A stretch of 64,000 nt of DNA from Zea mays (Eukaryota; Streptophyta; Magnoliopsida; Poales; Poaceae): positions 14,336,434 to 14,400,433 of the forward strand of contig NC_050099.1 of NCBI RefSeq assembly GCF_902167145.1, given 5' to 3'. A model generated the notes under the pieces. The model saw only the letters and a program-made list of their open reading frames with translations, did no database searches and was not told the DNA's origin. Numbering within the stretch: the first letter of the stretch is position 1; the number at the start of each line of letters is the position of its first letter. A program made the position numbers and the translations under genes. Positions 54,391-64,000 of the stretch are shown piece after piece.

Positions 54391-56943
54391 CTACAGAAGA
54401 CCCAGCTCCTTCACAATCCGCAACCTGCCCTTCTGAACACGCTGAGGGACTGGCAGCTTCTCCACTCCAGCCCCGGCAAGACGCCTGCTGCGGCGAGAGA
54501 AGGTGCAGCCAGCCCGGGGCCTGGAACGATGTTGCCGCTTCTGAGGAACACCAAGAATGGACTCAACAGACTTTGACATTCTTTCAATGAAACCCGCCAG
54601 CGCAGGCGAGAGCACACGAGAAGCATCCATCCCTCGCCTTCTACGGATGTAGGTAATTGGCGGACGGGTCCAAACCCTCATGCCTGGAGGCAACACATCC
54701 ATGGGCGACCTCATCCCACCCAATTCCACCGGAGGCGCAGCTGGCGACAAATGAGGATCCCCAGACCCGTCATCGGGCAAGGGGACACTGGAGCCGAGCC
54801 CCGGCGACTCCCCCACGGCCGGCGAAGATACGAAGTCCCCACCACCACCAGCATGGGAGGGCGAGAGGGGACCATCCAAATCAGGGATCCGGCCGGCGTC
54901 CGCCGCAACAGAAGAAGGAACACCGACAGACGGCGGAGGGACAACGACACCCTCAAAAGCAGTGAGCAGGTTGCCAGAGCCCAAGACGGGCCCCCCCAAA
55001 GGCGAAACAGCGTCCGGCCCACTAACATCCAAAGGTCGAACCCCGACTGCAGCCACCACCTCAGGCAACAGAACGTCTCCTCGAAAGAAACCAACACCAT
55101 CAATGTTGTCCAGCCCACGCTCCTCCCGTCCAACACGAGCGATCGCAGGAAACGAGCCGCCACCACCATGCACACCGCCATGCAAAGGCCCCTGGCTGGA
55201 GTCCACGTGTCGTCCAAGTGTAGGTATGTGGCCAAGCCGCTCATGCACGGGCCTCCGGCCGGACTGAGGCCCCACTGAAGCTGAAGCGCCAAGCCTCTCC
55301 AGCACACCCCGATGCAGCCTGCGCCGGCGAGAACCTGCCTCCCGGCCACCACCATCAGACGTTGGGGACGAAGGCAATGAAGGCGAAACAGTAGCATCCG
55401 CCTGGGGAACACGAGATACAGAGGCCGTCACCGGATAGGACAGCAGGCGTCTCACCGCCGGAGGGCCTCCCGAACTCATCACCCGCTCCGGGATGAGGAG
55501 CTCAAACGAAACCGGAATGAGCTGCGGCCGGCGGCACCATCCGAAAACCTTGAACGAAGAAAAGTCGAGCCGATTGACTGAGTCGGGATGAAGTTCCACC
55601 TCAGAGCAGAAATCTCGCAGCAGATTTTGCGCCATAGCCAGCTCCCATGCGTGCACAGGAATTCCTCCGAACTCAACCATGACCAAAGAGGGGAACGAAA
55701 CCACCTCGACGTGAGCCAGCCTAGACCATCGAATAAACTTGAACGAACCAGAGGGAGAATTGAACACCAAACCATTGTTGTACACCTCATTTGCTGCGTG
55801 CTCAGAGTCCAGAACCAAGACAAAATCTTCTGGGGAAGAACGGTGCACTGAGAAGGAGCCTTCATTCAAACCAAACCCAGCCGCAACCTCTGCTGCGAAA
55901 ACTTCCAAAGTCACCTGAGGCCGCGAACCGGTGACCACGACAAACAAGGCACAGCGCTGCAGTCTGAACTCCTCTCTGTCAAGCGCAGCCGATCGCTCCA
56001 GCACGCAACCACGAGGGGCGGACGCATCATCTTCAACCTGGGACAGAAGGGGGGCTTGATCCTCAGCGGGCATCGGAGCTTGAAGATCCTGAACATATGG
56101 CTCAGGAACCAACGGGGATGGGTTAGACCTTCTTCCCCTCGTGCGGTGGCATCGCCTCTTTACGCCTCCCTGCGCCTGAACCGGCGCCCCGGCACCCTCG
56201 ACCATCTCGCCACGCGAGGGGACCTCCCTCCAAACCTTAACAGAACGAGGCTTGGCATCGACCAGCAACTGCCCGAGACAATCCCAGACCGACGTAGAAT
56301 TCCTGCAGAGAGGCGCCCGGTCGAGGCGAGCAGGGCACGAGGCAGCGCGGTGTCCCAAGGACCTGCAGGCGAAGCAGCGCACCGGGCACCTACACTCAGC
56401 CGCCATGTGAGAGATAGCCATGCAGTTGAAACACCTTCCCCGGAGATCCTGAGGGATCGATCGACGGGGAGGCGGAGGCCCGCGAAGATGTCGCCGAGGA
56501 CGAACCTCGACCCATCCCTCAGTGTCAGGGGAGGGCCTCGGCGCTCTCCTGGGAGAGAGAGGGCGAGCAACCACCTTGATCACCGGGCAGTGAGGTTCCC
56601 GCCGAGGCACCGGCCTAACAACACGCGGAGGCAGGAGCAGGGCTACCTCCTTGAACTATCGTCGCACGGGAGGACCGGCGACCTCACCAGAGACGTCCGC
56701 TGGAACTGTCTCCAGAGAGACCGGACTCACCTCCGCCCACCGCTGCACCTTGGACCGGCCAGCCGGTACGAAGGGACGAGCCAGAGAAGACAAGGAAGAG
56801 GGGGAACCCGGTGCCACGGGGGAAGGGGAGGTGGTCGCCGGACCCGTAGTGGGCGCCGACGAGAGGCTGGTGGGAAGGGAGGGGAGGGGGTGGGCGCTGG
56901 GGCAGAGGAGGAGGGAGGGGGAGGCGGAGAGCCGAGGAGCCAT
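54391..56943 (-). pseudogene. LINE ORF1: nucleic-acid-binding protein
   Basis: The frame starts at MAPRLSASPSLLLCPSAHPL (56943) and is cut by one TAG at 56656, in a CAG-like position (PVRR stop FKEVALLLPP). It then stays open to 54391, so the full protein would be about 850 residues. Two adjacent zinc knuckles (CFNCMAISHMAAEC and CFACRSLGHRAASC), then a region like the DUF4283 found in plant LINE ORF1 (FAAEVAAGFGLNEGSF through HAWELAMAQNLLRDFC). A long Pro/Gly/Ser-rich part and a basic end (RPRAGCTFSRRSRRLA) follow. ORF1 binds the element RNA. It ends 198 bp before ORF2. Confidence 0.82.
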
Positions 56944-56947
56944 CGAG

Positions 56948-57078
56948 ATGGAATCATCAAACTTACTCAAACAATGAGATTAGCTATTTATACTCAAACG
57001 ATGAGATTAGCTATTTATACTCAAACAACAAGTGCATGCATATATTAAAAAATATCATCAAACATGGAATCATCAAAC
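56948..57078. other. Junction segment between LINE and TNP2 with a 27-bp tandem repeat
   Basis: Starts with the right LINE duplication, then two 27-bp units (56965-56991, 56992-57018; ACTCAAAC[A/G]ATGAGATTAG...) and part of a third. A 31-bp copy of the left LINE flank (57050-57080) ends in the TNP2 stop codon. It is either CACTA spacer or filler DNA made at LINE insertion. Confidence 0.6.
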
Positions 57079-59576
57079 TTACTTTCTAGATTTTTTTCCT
57101 TGTTTTACTCCACTAACAATGACACCATCTATATCTGTTCTAGCACATGGGACACATCCAACAATAAGACTTTCAAATACATTAGATTGCAGATCAAGGA
57201 TTGGCGGAACTACATCATTTTCATCATCAATGATTCCATAATCAACATCACTTCCATACAAATCTCGTGGTTTTGGCTGAACAACAGCAACCCATTCAGT
57301 ATCAATTGGATCAACAACATAGTAAACTTGTGTTGCCTGTGATGCTAATATGAAAGGTTCATCCGAGATCTTTTCACCAGTATTGAATAAATGTTTGAAA
57401 TTCACTATGGTGATTCCAAATTGATCCGTTCGAACCCATTTGTTGTTTACACGGTTATCAACCCAATCACACTTGAAAAGCACAATATTTCCTTTGTGAT
57501 GGTAGTTGAGTTCAAGAATTTCTTTTATGATACCATAAAAGATGTTTTTCCCTATAGTATGGTTGTCATCATTTCCTCTTTCGAAATGAGTTGTCTCAGT
57601 AGCTAACGCTACCCCACTACTTTGGACAGACCTATTCTCATCATATGACTGTGTACAGAAGTTGAATCCATTTATTGAGTAGCTGTTATACTGATGTGCA
57701 ATCATCATTAGTCCCTTAGCTAAAATTTTGATCTCTCCTGAGGCCTCCTCACATGTTTCCTCAACCTTTGGTACCAATACTATTGTTAAAGTGAAAGACT
57801 TTATGAGATTGTAAATTCAATTTTCCTTTTATACTTACATGTAACCTGAACCACTCATGGAAGGTTTTATGTTGCATGTGGTTGATCTCACGCTGATTTC
57901 GAACACCAATTGAGGAGAGGTATTGAGCATGTTTGCTGAAATGGCCAACATGAATTTTCTTTGAAGTATGGTATTGAGCAAAACAAAGAGTAAAAAATCA
58001 CACGATACTCGCTGAGTTAGATAGCTTACTTTAAATATGTTTCTATGTTGGAATAGTTGAAAAGGACATATCTATGTGCTTGAAGCCATGTCTTGTGATC
58101 TAAATTGACAACACACTTTCCAGCCAATGCTCGACCAATTTTGTGAAAGAATGGAGTTGTAACACAAATTTGTGTTGGTAAGCGATTTCTAACTCTATGG
58201 TTGAAGTGGGTCTCATCTTGTAAATACCGAGAACAAAGCGTGAGAGCCTCATCAAACAAAGAACCCTCCATAATTGATCCTTCCGGGTGACTTTTTGTAC
58301 GCACATAGCCCTTGCATTTTTTTAGAAACCTATACATGTAAACAACAACACTCATCATGTTATTGAAAAATTATATTGCTATTTGTTTGCTATGTAATAT
58401 ACCAAAGAAAATTACCTCTCCACCGGCCACATGCTTCGAAAATGGATTGGGCCTGCCACTCTTGCTTGGGTAGGAAGATGTACCATAAAATGTACATTAA
58501 TGGTAAAAATGGAGGGAAAATAATCTCTAAAAGGCTCAAGATTTCTGCTATCTCAGATTCTAACCTTTGCATGTCACTTATTCGAATAACAGGAGAGTAC
58601 AATTTTCTAAAGAACGTGCTTAAACGAATCAGCACAGCACTAACTTTTTGAGGGAGAACTCTCCAGACAGCAAGTGGCAGTAAATCTTGTAGAAGAATAT
58701 GGTTGCCATGAGTATTAAGATTAACTATCTTTTTTCATTGACAAGAACATTATGTCGTATATCAGCGGCATATCCATCAGGAAACTTGACCCCTTTTAAT
58801 ACTTGACAAAACAATTTGTTCTCAACAGAGCTCATTGAGTAGGGTGCATGAGGCAAATAAAATTGATTAGCTTCTAGTTCAATAGGATGAAGGTCACTTC
58901 TAATACCTAAAGCTTGAAGATCCAAGCGAGGATTCAGATTATCCTTAGATTTTCCAGCAATGTCCAACAAAGTATTAATTATATTTTCACACACATTCTT
59001 CTCTATGTGCATGACATCAAAATTATATCGAATTTTCAAGTCCTTCCAATATGGAAGAGTGAACCAAATAGGTCTCCTTTTCAAAAAGACTAATGGTTTC
59101 CCATCCTTGCGTTTCTGATTCCTTATTGGCTTACCTGATGGCTTCTTGCCATAAATAGTTTTCAAATTTTTTGTACAATCCAAAATTTCCTCTCCTGAAA
59201 GAGGAGTAGGTGCTGGCCTCAACTCACTTTCACCAAATGAATCAACATCTGACCTAAATGGGTGGTTTGGATGTAAGAACCTACGATGTCCCATGTAGCA
59301 AGACTTGCTACCATTTCCAAGTCTGAGAGAACAAATCAATGAGTGGCAATCAGGACACGCTGCTTCACTAGAGGTGACAAATCCGGATACACTGCCTAGA
59401 CCAGGGAAATCAGTGATGGTCCAAATTATTGCAGCACGCAACTGAAAGTATTCACCCTTTGAGGCATCATAGGTATTCACACCATTAACAAACATATCAA
59501 GCAGATCATATACAAGGGGCTGAAAATAAATGTCCATATCACTACCCGCAGAAGATCGACCAGGAATTAAGACAGA
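57079..59576 (-). pseudogene. TNP2-type CACTA transposase (Transposase_21, DUF4218, DUF4216), N-terminus cut off
   Basis: Minus strand. 59576-58720: Transposase_21 core (GSDMDIYFQPLVYDLLDMF, TDFPGLGSVSGF, ACPDCHS, FDVMHIEKNVCENII). 58719-58419: DUF4218 (LLQDLLPLAVWRVLPQKV, FHRSMWPVER-like end in a shifted frame). Exons at about 58337-58028 (KSHPEGSIMEG) and 57960-57838 (REINHMQHKTFHEWFR). 57777-57079: DUF4216 (KEILELNYHHKGNIVLFKCD, LASQATQVYYVVDPID). Two frameshifts, in a run of six A near 58727 and at TTTCCCTCC near 58505. Element I inserted at 59577 removed the N-terminus. The Met of the longest frame belongs to I's LTR. TNP2 cuts and joins CACTA ends. Confidence 0.85.
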
Positions 59577-62394
59577 TGTAACATCCCAGATTTTCAACCC
59601 GAGGTTTGGAACCCTAATCTAACCCCCCTATTTATCTCTCCCTAATCTCCCCCATAGGTCTTCCCATCATATGCATACACTTTGTTTGATTAGAAGCATC
59701 TCACTTATATTATATTTTTAGCACCTAAGATTATCTAGTTAATTAATTGTTCAAAAGAAAAGGAAATAAAAATAGAAATTGGAAAAAAAGAGAAACCTTC
59801 CCTTCCCCCTGGCTGGGCCGATTCCCGGCCCACACCCGCGGCCACTCTCTCCTCGCGCTCGTGACTTCCCCCCCCCCTCGGCCCACCTCCGTCCCACTCC
59901 GCGCGCTCGATCACTCCCGCTGACAAGCCGACCCCACCCGCCAGCCGCCCCACCCTCGCCCTCGCTCGCACCCGCGCACCGTTGACAGGCTGACCCCGCC
60001 AGTCAGCCACTCCCTTCCCCTCGCCGCGTACGGCTTCACCACGGTCACCTCCGACCACCGTCCTCTCCTCCTCCCCGTCTGCACTCGCCGCACAGGGAAG
60101 TTTGGCACCGCCCCGTCCTCGCTGTTGTGGTCGCGTCCTTGCACGGCACCGCCCCGCCGTGCGGTCTCAACGCCGCTGCTGTGCAGCATTAACTCCGTTG
60201 CTGTGAACCTCACCGGCGTCCACCCAGCACCGCCGCTCCCCTCCCCTCGGGCGACTATAAAAGGGTCACCCCGAGCTCCTCCTTGCCCCGCACCAGCCTC
60301 AACCACTCATCTCCCCCTCGCCCGAGCCCAGTCGCGCTAGCTCCGCATCCTTCCTCCACTCCGGTAAGCCCCTCCTCCTTTCCCCCACTCTCTGGTTGTT
60401 CAGCAAACAATTCGCTAGGCTCATCAGTTTCGCCGCACCACCGCGAGCTCAGAACACCACTCCCTTGCCCCTGATCCCCACACAAACCTCACCGGCGACG
60501 GCTCCCGCTGCGGAGCTCCACCACTTCCCCGCGGTCAGCCCCCTCTTAGCCTCCTCTAGCAAAATTGGACCCACCCCTAAGCTCGCCAGCCCCTCCTCGT
60601 GCTAGGGCGCCTGCCCGATGCCCAGGAACCGGGTCGCCGGCGGCGAATCGCCGTCGAACGCGCCGGCGGCCGGGTTTTCCCGCGGTCGGCCGGTTCGCCC
60701 CTACCCCGTCAGCCACTGGCGCCGTCTCCCCCTCCCGCCCTGACACATGGGTCCCGTGGCAACGACGTCGTCTCTCGTGCGCCCGCGCCGTTTCTCGCCG
60801 TGGGCCGTGACTGGGCCGGCGCGCTCGCGCCCGCGCGCGCCCCTGCGCCTGGCTGGGCCGGATTTCGCCCCCCCCCCCCGGCCCACCAGAGCCGAAAAAC
60901 CTTTTTCTTTTTCTTTTTCTTTTCCATCCTTTTTCCCTTTAGTTATTTATATCTTGATATTTTATGTACCAAAAATTATCAAAATACTTCCTAAGTCTCA
61001 TAAAATGATAATGTTAGAATTTGACACACTCCACTCAGTAAATCACTGTTTGATGTATTGTTTATTGCCTGTTTTACTAGAAGAAGCGGGGACCGTCGAT
61101 CCGGAACTCGTAGCCCCGGAAGAAGGGCAGGAGCCCGACCTCCCAGAGATAAATCTTTTGTGCCAGGAAAGCTTCGACGAAGGTAAGTCCATCCTTCCCT
61201 TGATGCATAATTTACCTATTCTTTCAACTACTACCTAGGCCAGGATTACGGGGTGGAATATTTGCATTGTGAGTAGAGAGATAGCCCGCATTAACATACA
61301 TATTTTGGATACAAAATATGGGATGGGGAAAAAGGGCAGTGTGTTTCTCTAAGCAAGGTTTTCAAAAAGTGTGCGATGAAGGGTATTCACCCTCATCACC
61401 TTGGGAGTGGGATGATCAGGGACTCCCTAGTTTAGGGGAGGGCCTAAGGTGATGGCTCAGCTGGATTAGGCGTGAGCAGAAGGATTGTCCCCTCATATAA
61501 GGACCGGTTTGTCATCTTTCACTACCTGTACTCATAAATAGTACAACCACTCGAGACTGTGTGGGCAGTCACTCAATCTGAACTTGTACGGTCCAACCCC
61601 AGGGTTATGAAGGCTAGGGAGCACCGGGAGGATAAGCAGGGGGAATGTTTTGTTCGGTTTGGACATGGCGGTGGCCTGACTCCTTCTGGTATAACCGTTA
61701 AGGTTAGGACGTGCGAGGAAAGAAAGATATTCGGATTCGGATCTCATTGGCCATGAGATCATAGAGCCGGACTAGTGGGTAAAGTGTACCCCTCTGCGCA
61801 GAGTTCAAACCTATTTGAATAGTCTGTGTCCACTGGTATGGACGAGTCTAGTGTGGTATGACAATTAGTGTTTTTACAACCTCCGTGAACAGGGAAACAT
61901 GTCTGTGTGAATGCGTTATTGGTAAAGAAAACAAATGCCACAGGAGCGAGAAGCTCAGTGGTGGTCGAGTATTGTGTTATTTTTATTTCCTTGGGAAAAA
62001 CCCTAAATAAACTGCCGTTCTTTGAGAAAAAGATGAGTGACTTCAACTCCACCATATCAAGCATGTATGATATAGGTCTCTTTCTCTTTACGGGAGCGGG
62101 ATGGGCTTGCGGAATACCTAGTGTATTCACCCAGATTTATTTATGTTTTTTCAGCAGCCGAAGACTTCTTTTCTGCTATGCTTGATTGAGAGGGTTGTAT
62201 CTGCACCCAGTTTTGCCTGTGGATTGGGCTAGTGTACCTTCTACTGCGTTTTGTATTCTGGCTCTCTCGAGCTTGTACCCCGGTATTGTAATAACCTTCG
62301 AACTCTATACTATTTGAAGTAAGGAATGTGGTTACTAGCCTCCTGGTACTAGTAATTGTATCACATTTGAGTCCCAAAGGATCGGGACGCTTCA
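59577..62394 (+). repeat. 5' LTR of element I (2818 bp)
   Basis: TGTAACATCCCAGATTTTC at the start, GGATCGGGACGCTTCA at the end. A GC-rich block (59800-60900) with C-runs at 59866-59875 and 60868-60879, followed by AT-richer sequence. ORFs inside the GC-rich part have no protein character. The TATA box at 60256 divides U3 from the rest. Confidence 0.82.
60256..60262 (+). promoter_or_regulatory. TATA box of LTR I
   Basis: GCGACTATAAAAGGGTCACCCC, 680 bp into the LTR, gives a typical core promoter. Transcription would begin near 60290. Confidence 0.6.
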
Positions 62395-62396
62395 AG

Positions 62397-62410
62397 TGGT
62401 ATTAGAGCCA
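62397..62410 (+). other. Primer-binding site of element I
   Basis: TGGTATTAGAGCCA, two bases after the LTR, one change from the initiator methionine tRNA site TGGTATCAGAGCC. Confidence 0.8.
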
Positions 62411-62535
62411 TAGGACTGGCCGTAGGTCGCAACCCTGACCTTAAAAGTTTGTCTTAAAAGAAAATACCTCTTACCCTGAGAAAAATCTTCTCTCCTTTCC
62501 CCCGATATTAACAGACCCTTCTTTTCCTATTATAG

Positions 62536-63390
62536 ATGGAAGACTCTCTGGTCATTAGGACATCCTACTGCTCAGAGGTGGAGGGATTCCCACATCTGTT
62601 GCGAAGTTGTGCGCTTCGCATGGGGATCCGCAAGAAGCCATAATATGTCTGGAAGGAGTATCTCGAGAATGGAATGGAGAAGTGCTCTATGGCAGTCTAC
62701 CTGGGAGAAAGCCGAAACTACCCGAACCACCCTTCTTTCCAAGTCACTTTCACCGGACACCGCTTCCCAGATACTTGCCAAAATGTTGCCCGAAAAGCCC
62801 TCCGTCAACTATGTCAGAACTACAGCAGAGTGGTCTTTGAAACCCCCCTTTGCCACTTTCCACCCAGCAACAAAAATACCCCCGCCTGGAGGAAAAGACT
62901 TCAGGCCCTGTCAGGAAGAGATCCTATCGAGGATGACCCCACCATCGTCTACATGGCCGGATACCTCCACACTCTCGATAACCAATATGATGACCTTGCC
63001 TCCCACTGCACTCACCTAAACTCCCGGGTGGAAAGCCTGGAGCAACAAGTCAAGGAACTTACAAGGGAAAAGGCGTCCCTCCAAGAGAGTCTTGAGATAG
63101 CGGAAGGCGAGGAAACCAACACCCGTGAAGCCTACCGAACCCTGAAGATGGATTACGACAAGAAGCTAAAGAAGCTCGCCCCCGCGAAGAAAATCCGAAA
63201 GAAAACCAGAAGCCAAGGATGCCAGACTGAGCAGAAGGAAGAAGCCCCTCCAGCCCTACCTCCTACCAGGATAGAGAACTCGTGTGACACCGAGGAAATG
63301 TCCCTAGCTAGCCTTGATGACCTCCTCAAGGAATTTGGGGACACTTTAGAGAAGGAGTTCGGGAGTACCTTAGATAGCACTCGCGTGTAA
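62536..63390 (+). pseudogene. Extra ORF upstream of gag in element I (orf0-like)
   Basis: ATG at 62536 (MEDSLVIRTSYCSEVEG) opens a frame of 284 codons, with one TAA at 62641 and no other stop. The longest open piece starts at MEKCSMAVYLG (62674). An N-terminal globular part (YLGESRNYP...FTGHRFPDTCQNVARKALRQL) is followed by a heptad-rich coiled coil (about residues 145-205: LNSRVESLEQQVKELTREKA). A Lys-rich stretch (KKLKKLAPAKKIRKKTRS) and an acidic Leu-rich end (SLASLDDLLKEFGDTLEKEF) complete it. An extra ORF in this place is reported for RIRE3-type rice elements. Its role is not known. It could be a DNA- or RNA-binding helper protein. Confidence 0.65.
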
Positions 63391-63494
63391 TGAACTTGTG
63401 GTAGTTGTATGCTGTAATGAACTTGTGTAATGATTAAAATAACTTGGTTGAAAAAAATAGCATGTGCATGGTAGTAACTCTTTTCCCCTGGCAG

Positions 63495-64000
63495 ATGGCT
63501 TTGGATAAAACCACGCCTACCGCCTCCGGGATTGGAGCAGGGTTTCCCCTAGGAGCGGAAGGAGAAGCTGGCGGAGAAGGGAGTGAGACCCACCTCCCCG
63601 CACCTCCGGAGCTGCCACTAGATTTGGCCCAAGTTCTAGCCAATCAAACCCGACTCATTGAAGTCCTCACTAGGAGTCTGGAGAATCAGCGCCCAAATGG
63701 TGGAAGACCATAGGACAGGATGGGAGAATTTCTGAGGCTCAAGCCTCCCACGTTCGCTGGATTCAGCAATCCCCTCGATGCCGACGACTGGCTGCGCACA
63801 ATCAAGAGGAAATTAGAAGCCATCGGATGCCCCAAAAATCAGCGTGTTCAATTGGCTGCTCATCAACTTTCTGGGATGGCCCTAGCATGGTGGGATACCT
63901 TTAGCACTACCGTCAGGGATGCTACTTGGGCAGAATTTGAAACTGCTTTCCGTGAGCACCATGTACCCCAGGGGATCGTTCAGCTCAAGGAAGATGAATT
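63495..64000 (+). pseudogene. gag: gag of element I, N-terminal part, cut by the window edge
   Basis: ATG at 63495 (MALDKTTPTASGIGAGF). A Gly/Pro-rich head leads into a short helix (LAQVLANQTRLIEVLTRSLE). One TAG at 63711 replaces what should be a Gln (GGRP stop DRMGEF). The frame then goes on open with the start of the Retrotrans_gag domain (FLRLKPPTFAGFSNPLDADD, LEAIGC, LAAHQLSGMALAWWDTF, FETAFREHHVPQGI) to the window end. AWWD and FREHFVP-type motifs are hallmarks of this capsid domain in Tekay/RIRE3-like elements. The ATG follows CTTTTCCCCTGGCAG directly, a good 3' splice site. The lesion suggests the copy is inactive unless the TAG is read through. Confidence 0.82.

Larger units (their letters stand above)
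50522..56947 (-). mobile_element. L1-type LINE between the two CACTA genes
   Basis: About 6.4 kb on the minus strand, with ORF1 (zinc knuckles), ORF2 (endonuclease, reverse transcriptase, zf-RVT) and a 3' end of plant-L1 style (ATACGCAGATCTCCTGCGTATTC-like hairpin followed by a short A tail, seen as T's at 50521). A 17-bp duplication flanks it. The 5' end starts four bases before the ORF1 ATG, so the 5' untranslated promoter is missing or very short. The element is dead: one stop in ORF1, two stops and one frameshift in ORF2. Confidence 0.88.
1989..59576 (-). mobile_element. CACTA (En/Spm-type) DNA transposon, broken into three pieces
   Basis: Three segments (1989-3079, 47974-50521, about 56948-59576) carry parts of the two genes typical of plant CACTA elements, both on the minus strand. 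TNP2 transposase comes first (57079-59576), then a TnpA/Transposase_24-like gene (exons at 50480 down to 2044). Everything between the segments is later insertions: nest A-F, gypsy G and a LINE. The right end is cut by gypsy element I and the left end abuts gypsy H, so neither CACTA terminal inverted repeat is visible. Splice phases of the exons agree across the pieces. Part of the second gene's middle is missing. Confidence 0.8.
59577..64000 (+). mobile_element. Ty3/gypsy element I (RIRE3/Tekay-like), 5' part
   Basis: Plus-strand element inserted in the TNP2 gene: 2.8-kb LTR, primer-binding site, an extra ORF, then gag running off the window. The left flank ACAGA (59572-59576) is the likely target duplication; its partner lies outside. 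A long LTR plus an extra ORF before gag recalls rice RIRE3/RIRE8. The family name is an inference. Confidence 0.82.

Noticed and set aside
59800..60900. GC-rich block with many open frames on both strands, like a CpG-island gene promoter
   Set aside because: It lies inside the LTR of element I. The frames lack protein motifs and are low-complexity.

Overview
The window is a piece of grass heterochromatin, almost certainly from maize (Zea mays) or a very close relative. I recognise no host gene in it. The identification rests on Opie/Ji-type Ty1/copia elements (sireviruses), whose LTRs carry arrays of the palindrome CACCGGACNGTCCGGTG, together with a CACTA transposon, a plant L1-type LINE and four kinds of Ty3/gypsy element. 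Family names (Opie, Ji, CRM-like, Tat-like, RIRE3/Tekay-like) come from recalled sequence character, not from a search.

Layout. Positions 1-1988 are the 5' end of a minus-strand Ty3/gypsy element (H). The oldest recognisable object is a minus-strand CACTA element. Its pieces lie at 1989-3079, 47974-50521 and about 56948-59576. They carry a TNP2-type transposase (57079-59576) and a second TnpA-like gene (Transposase_24 type), whose exons are now separated by about 45 kb of insertions.

Into the CACTA went copia element A (3080-45341, plus). Into A's reverse transcriptase went copia B (9084-43515, plus). B holds copia D (15131-40593, minus). D's RNase H holds Ty3/gypsy E (17453-33983, minus). 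E's pol tail holds copia F (18689-28174, minus). LTR divergence counted by eye rises outward: F 3 of 1319, E about 17 of 1173, D, B and A about 3 %. This fits the nesting order. F is the only element with long uninterrupted gag and pol frames and perfect structural ends.

Right of the nest, a truncated minus-strand gypsy element G (45342-47973) interrupts A's 3' LTR and carries a plus-strand (antisense) extra ORF with its own TATA box. An L1-type LINE (50522-56947, minus) lies between the two CACTA genes. Element I (59577 to the window end, plus), a gypsy element with a 2.8-kb LTR and an extra coiled-coil ORF upstream of gag, cuts the TNP2 gene.

How the parts work: every gene here serves transposition (gag capsid, protease, integrase, reverse transcriptase and RNase H, LINE endonuclease/RT, CACTA transposases). 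Apart from F, all show stops, frameshifts or deletions. The most unusual points are an in-frame loss of the whole integrase in E, an anomalous G-run junction at the left end of D, the antisense ORF in G, and the reading-frame arrangement between gag and pol in F.
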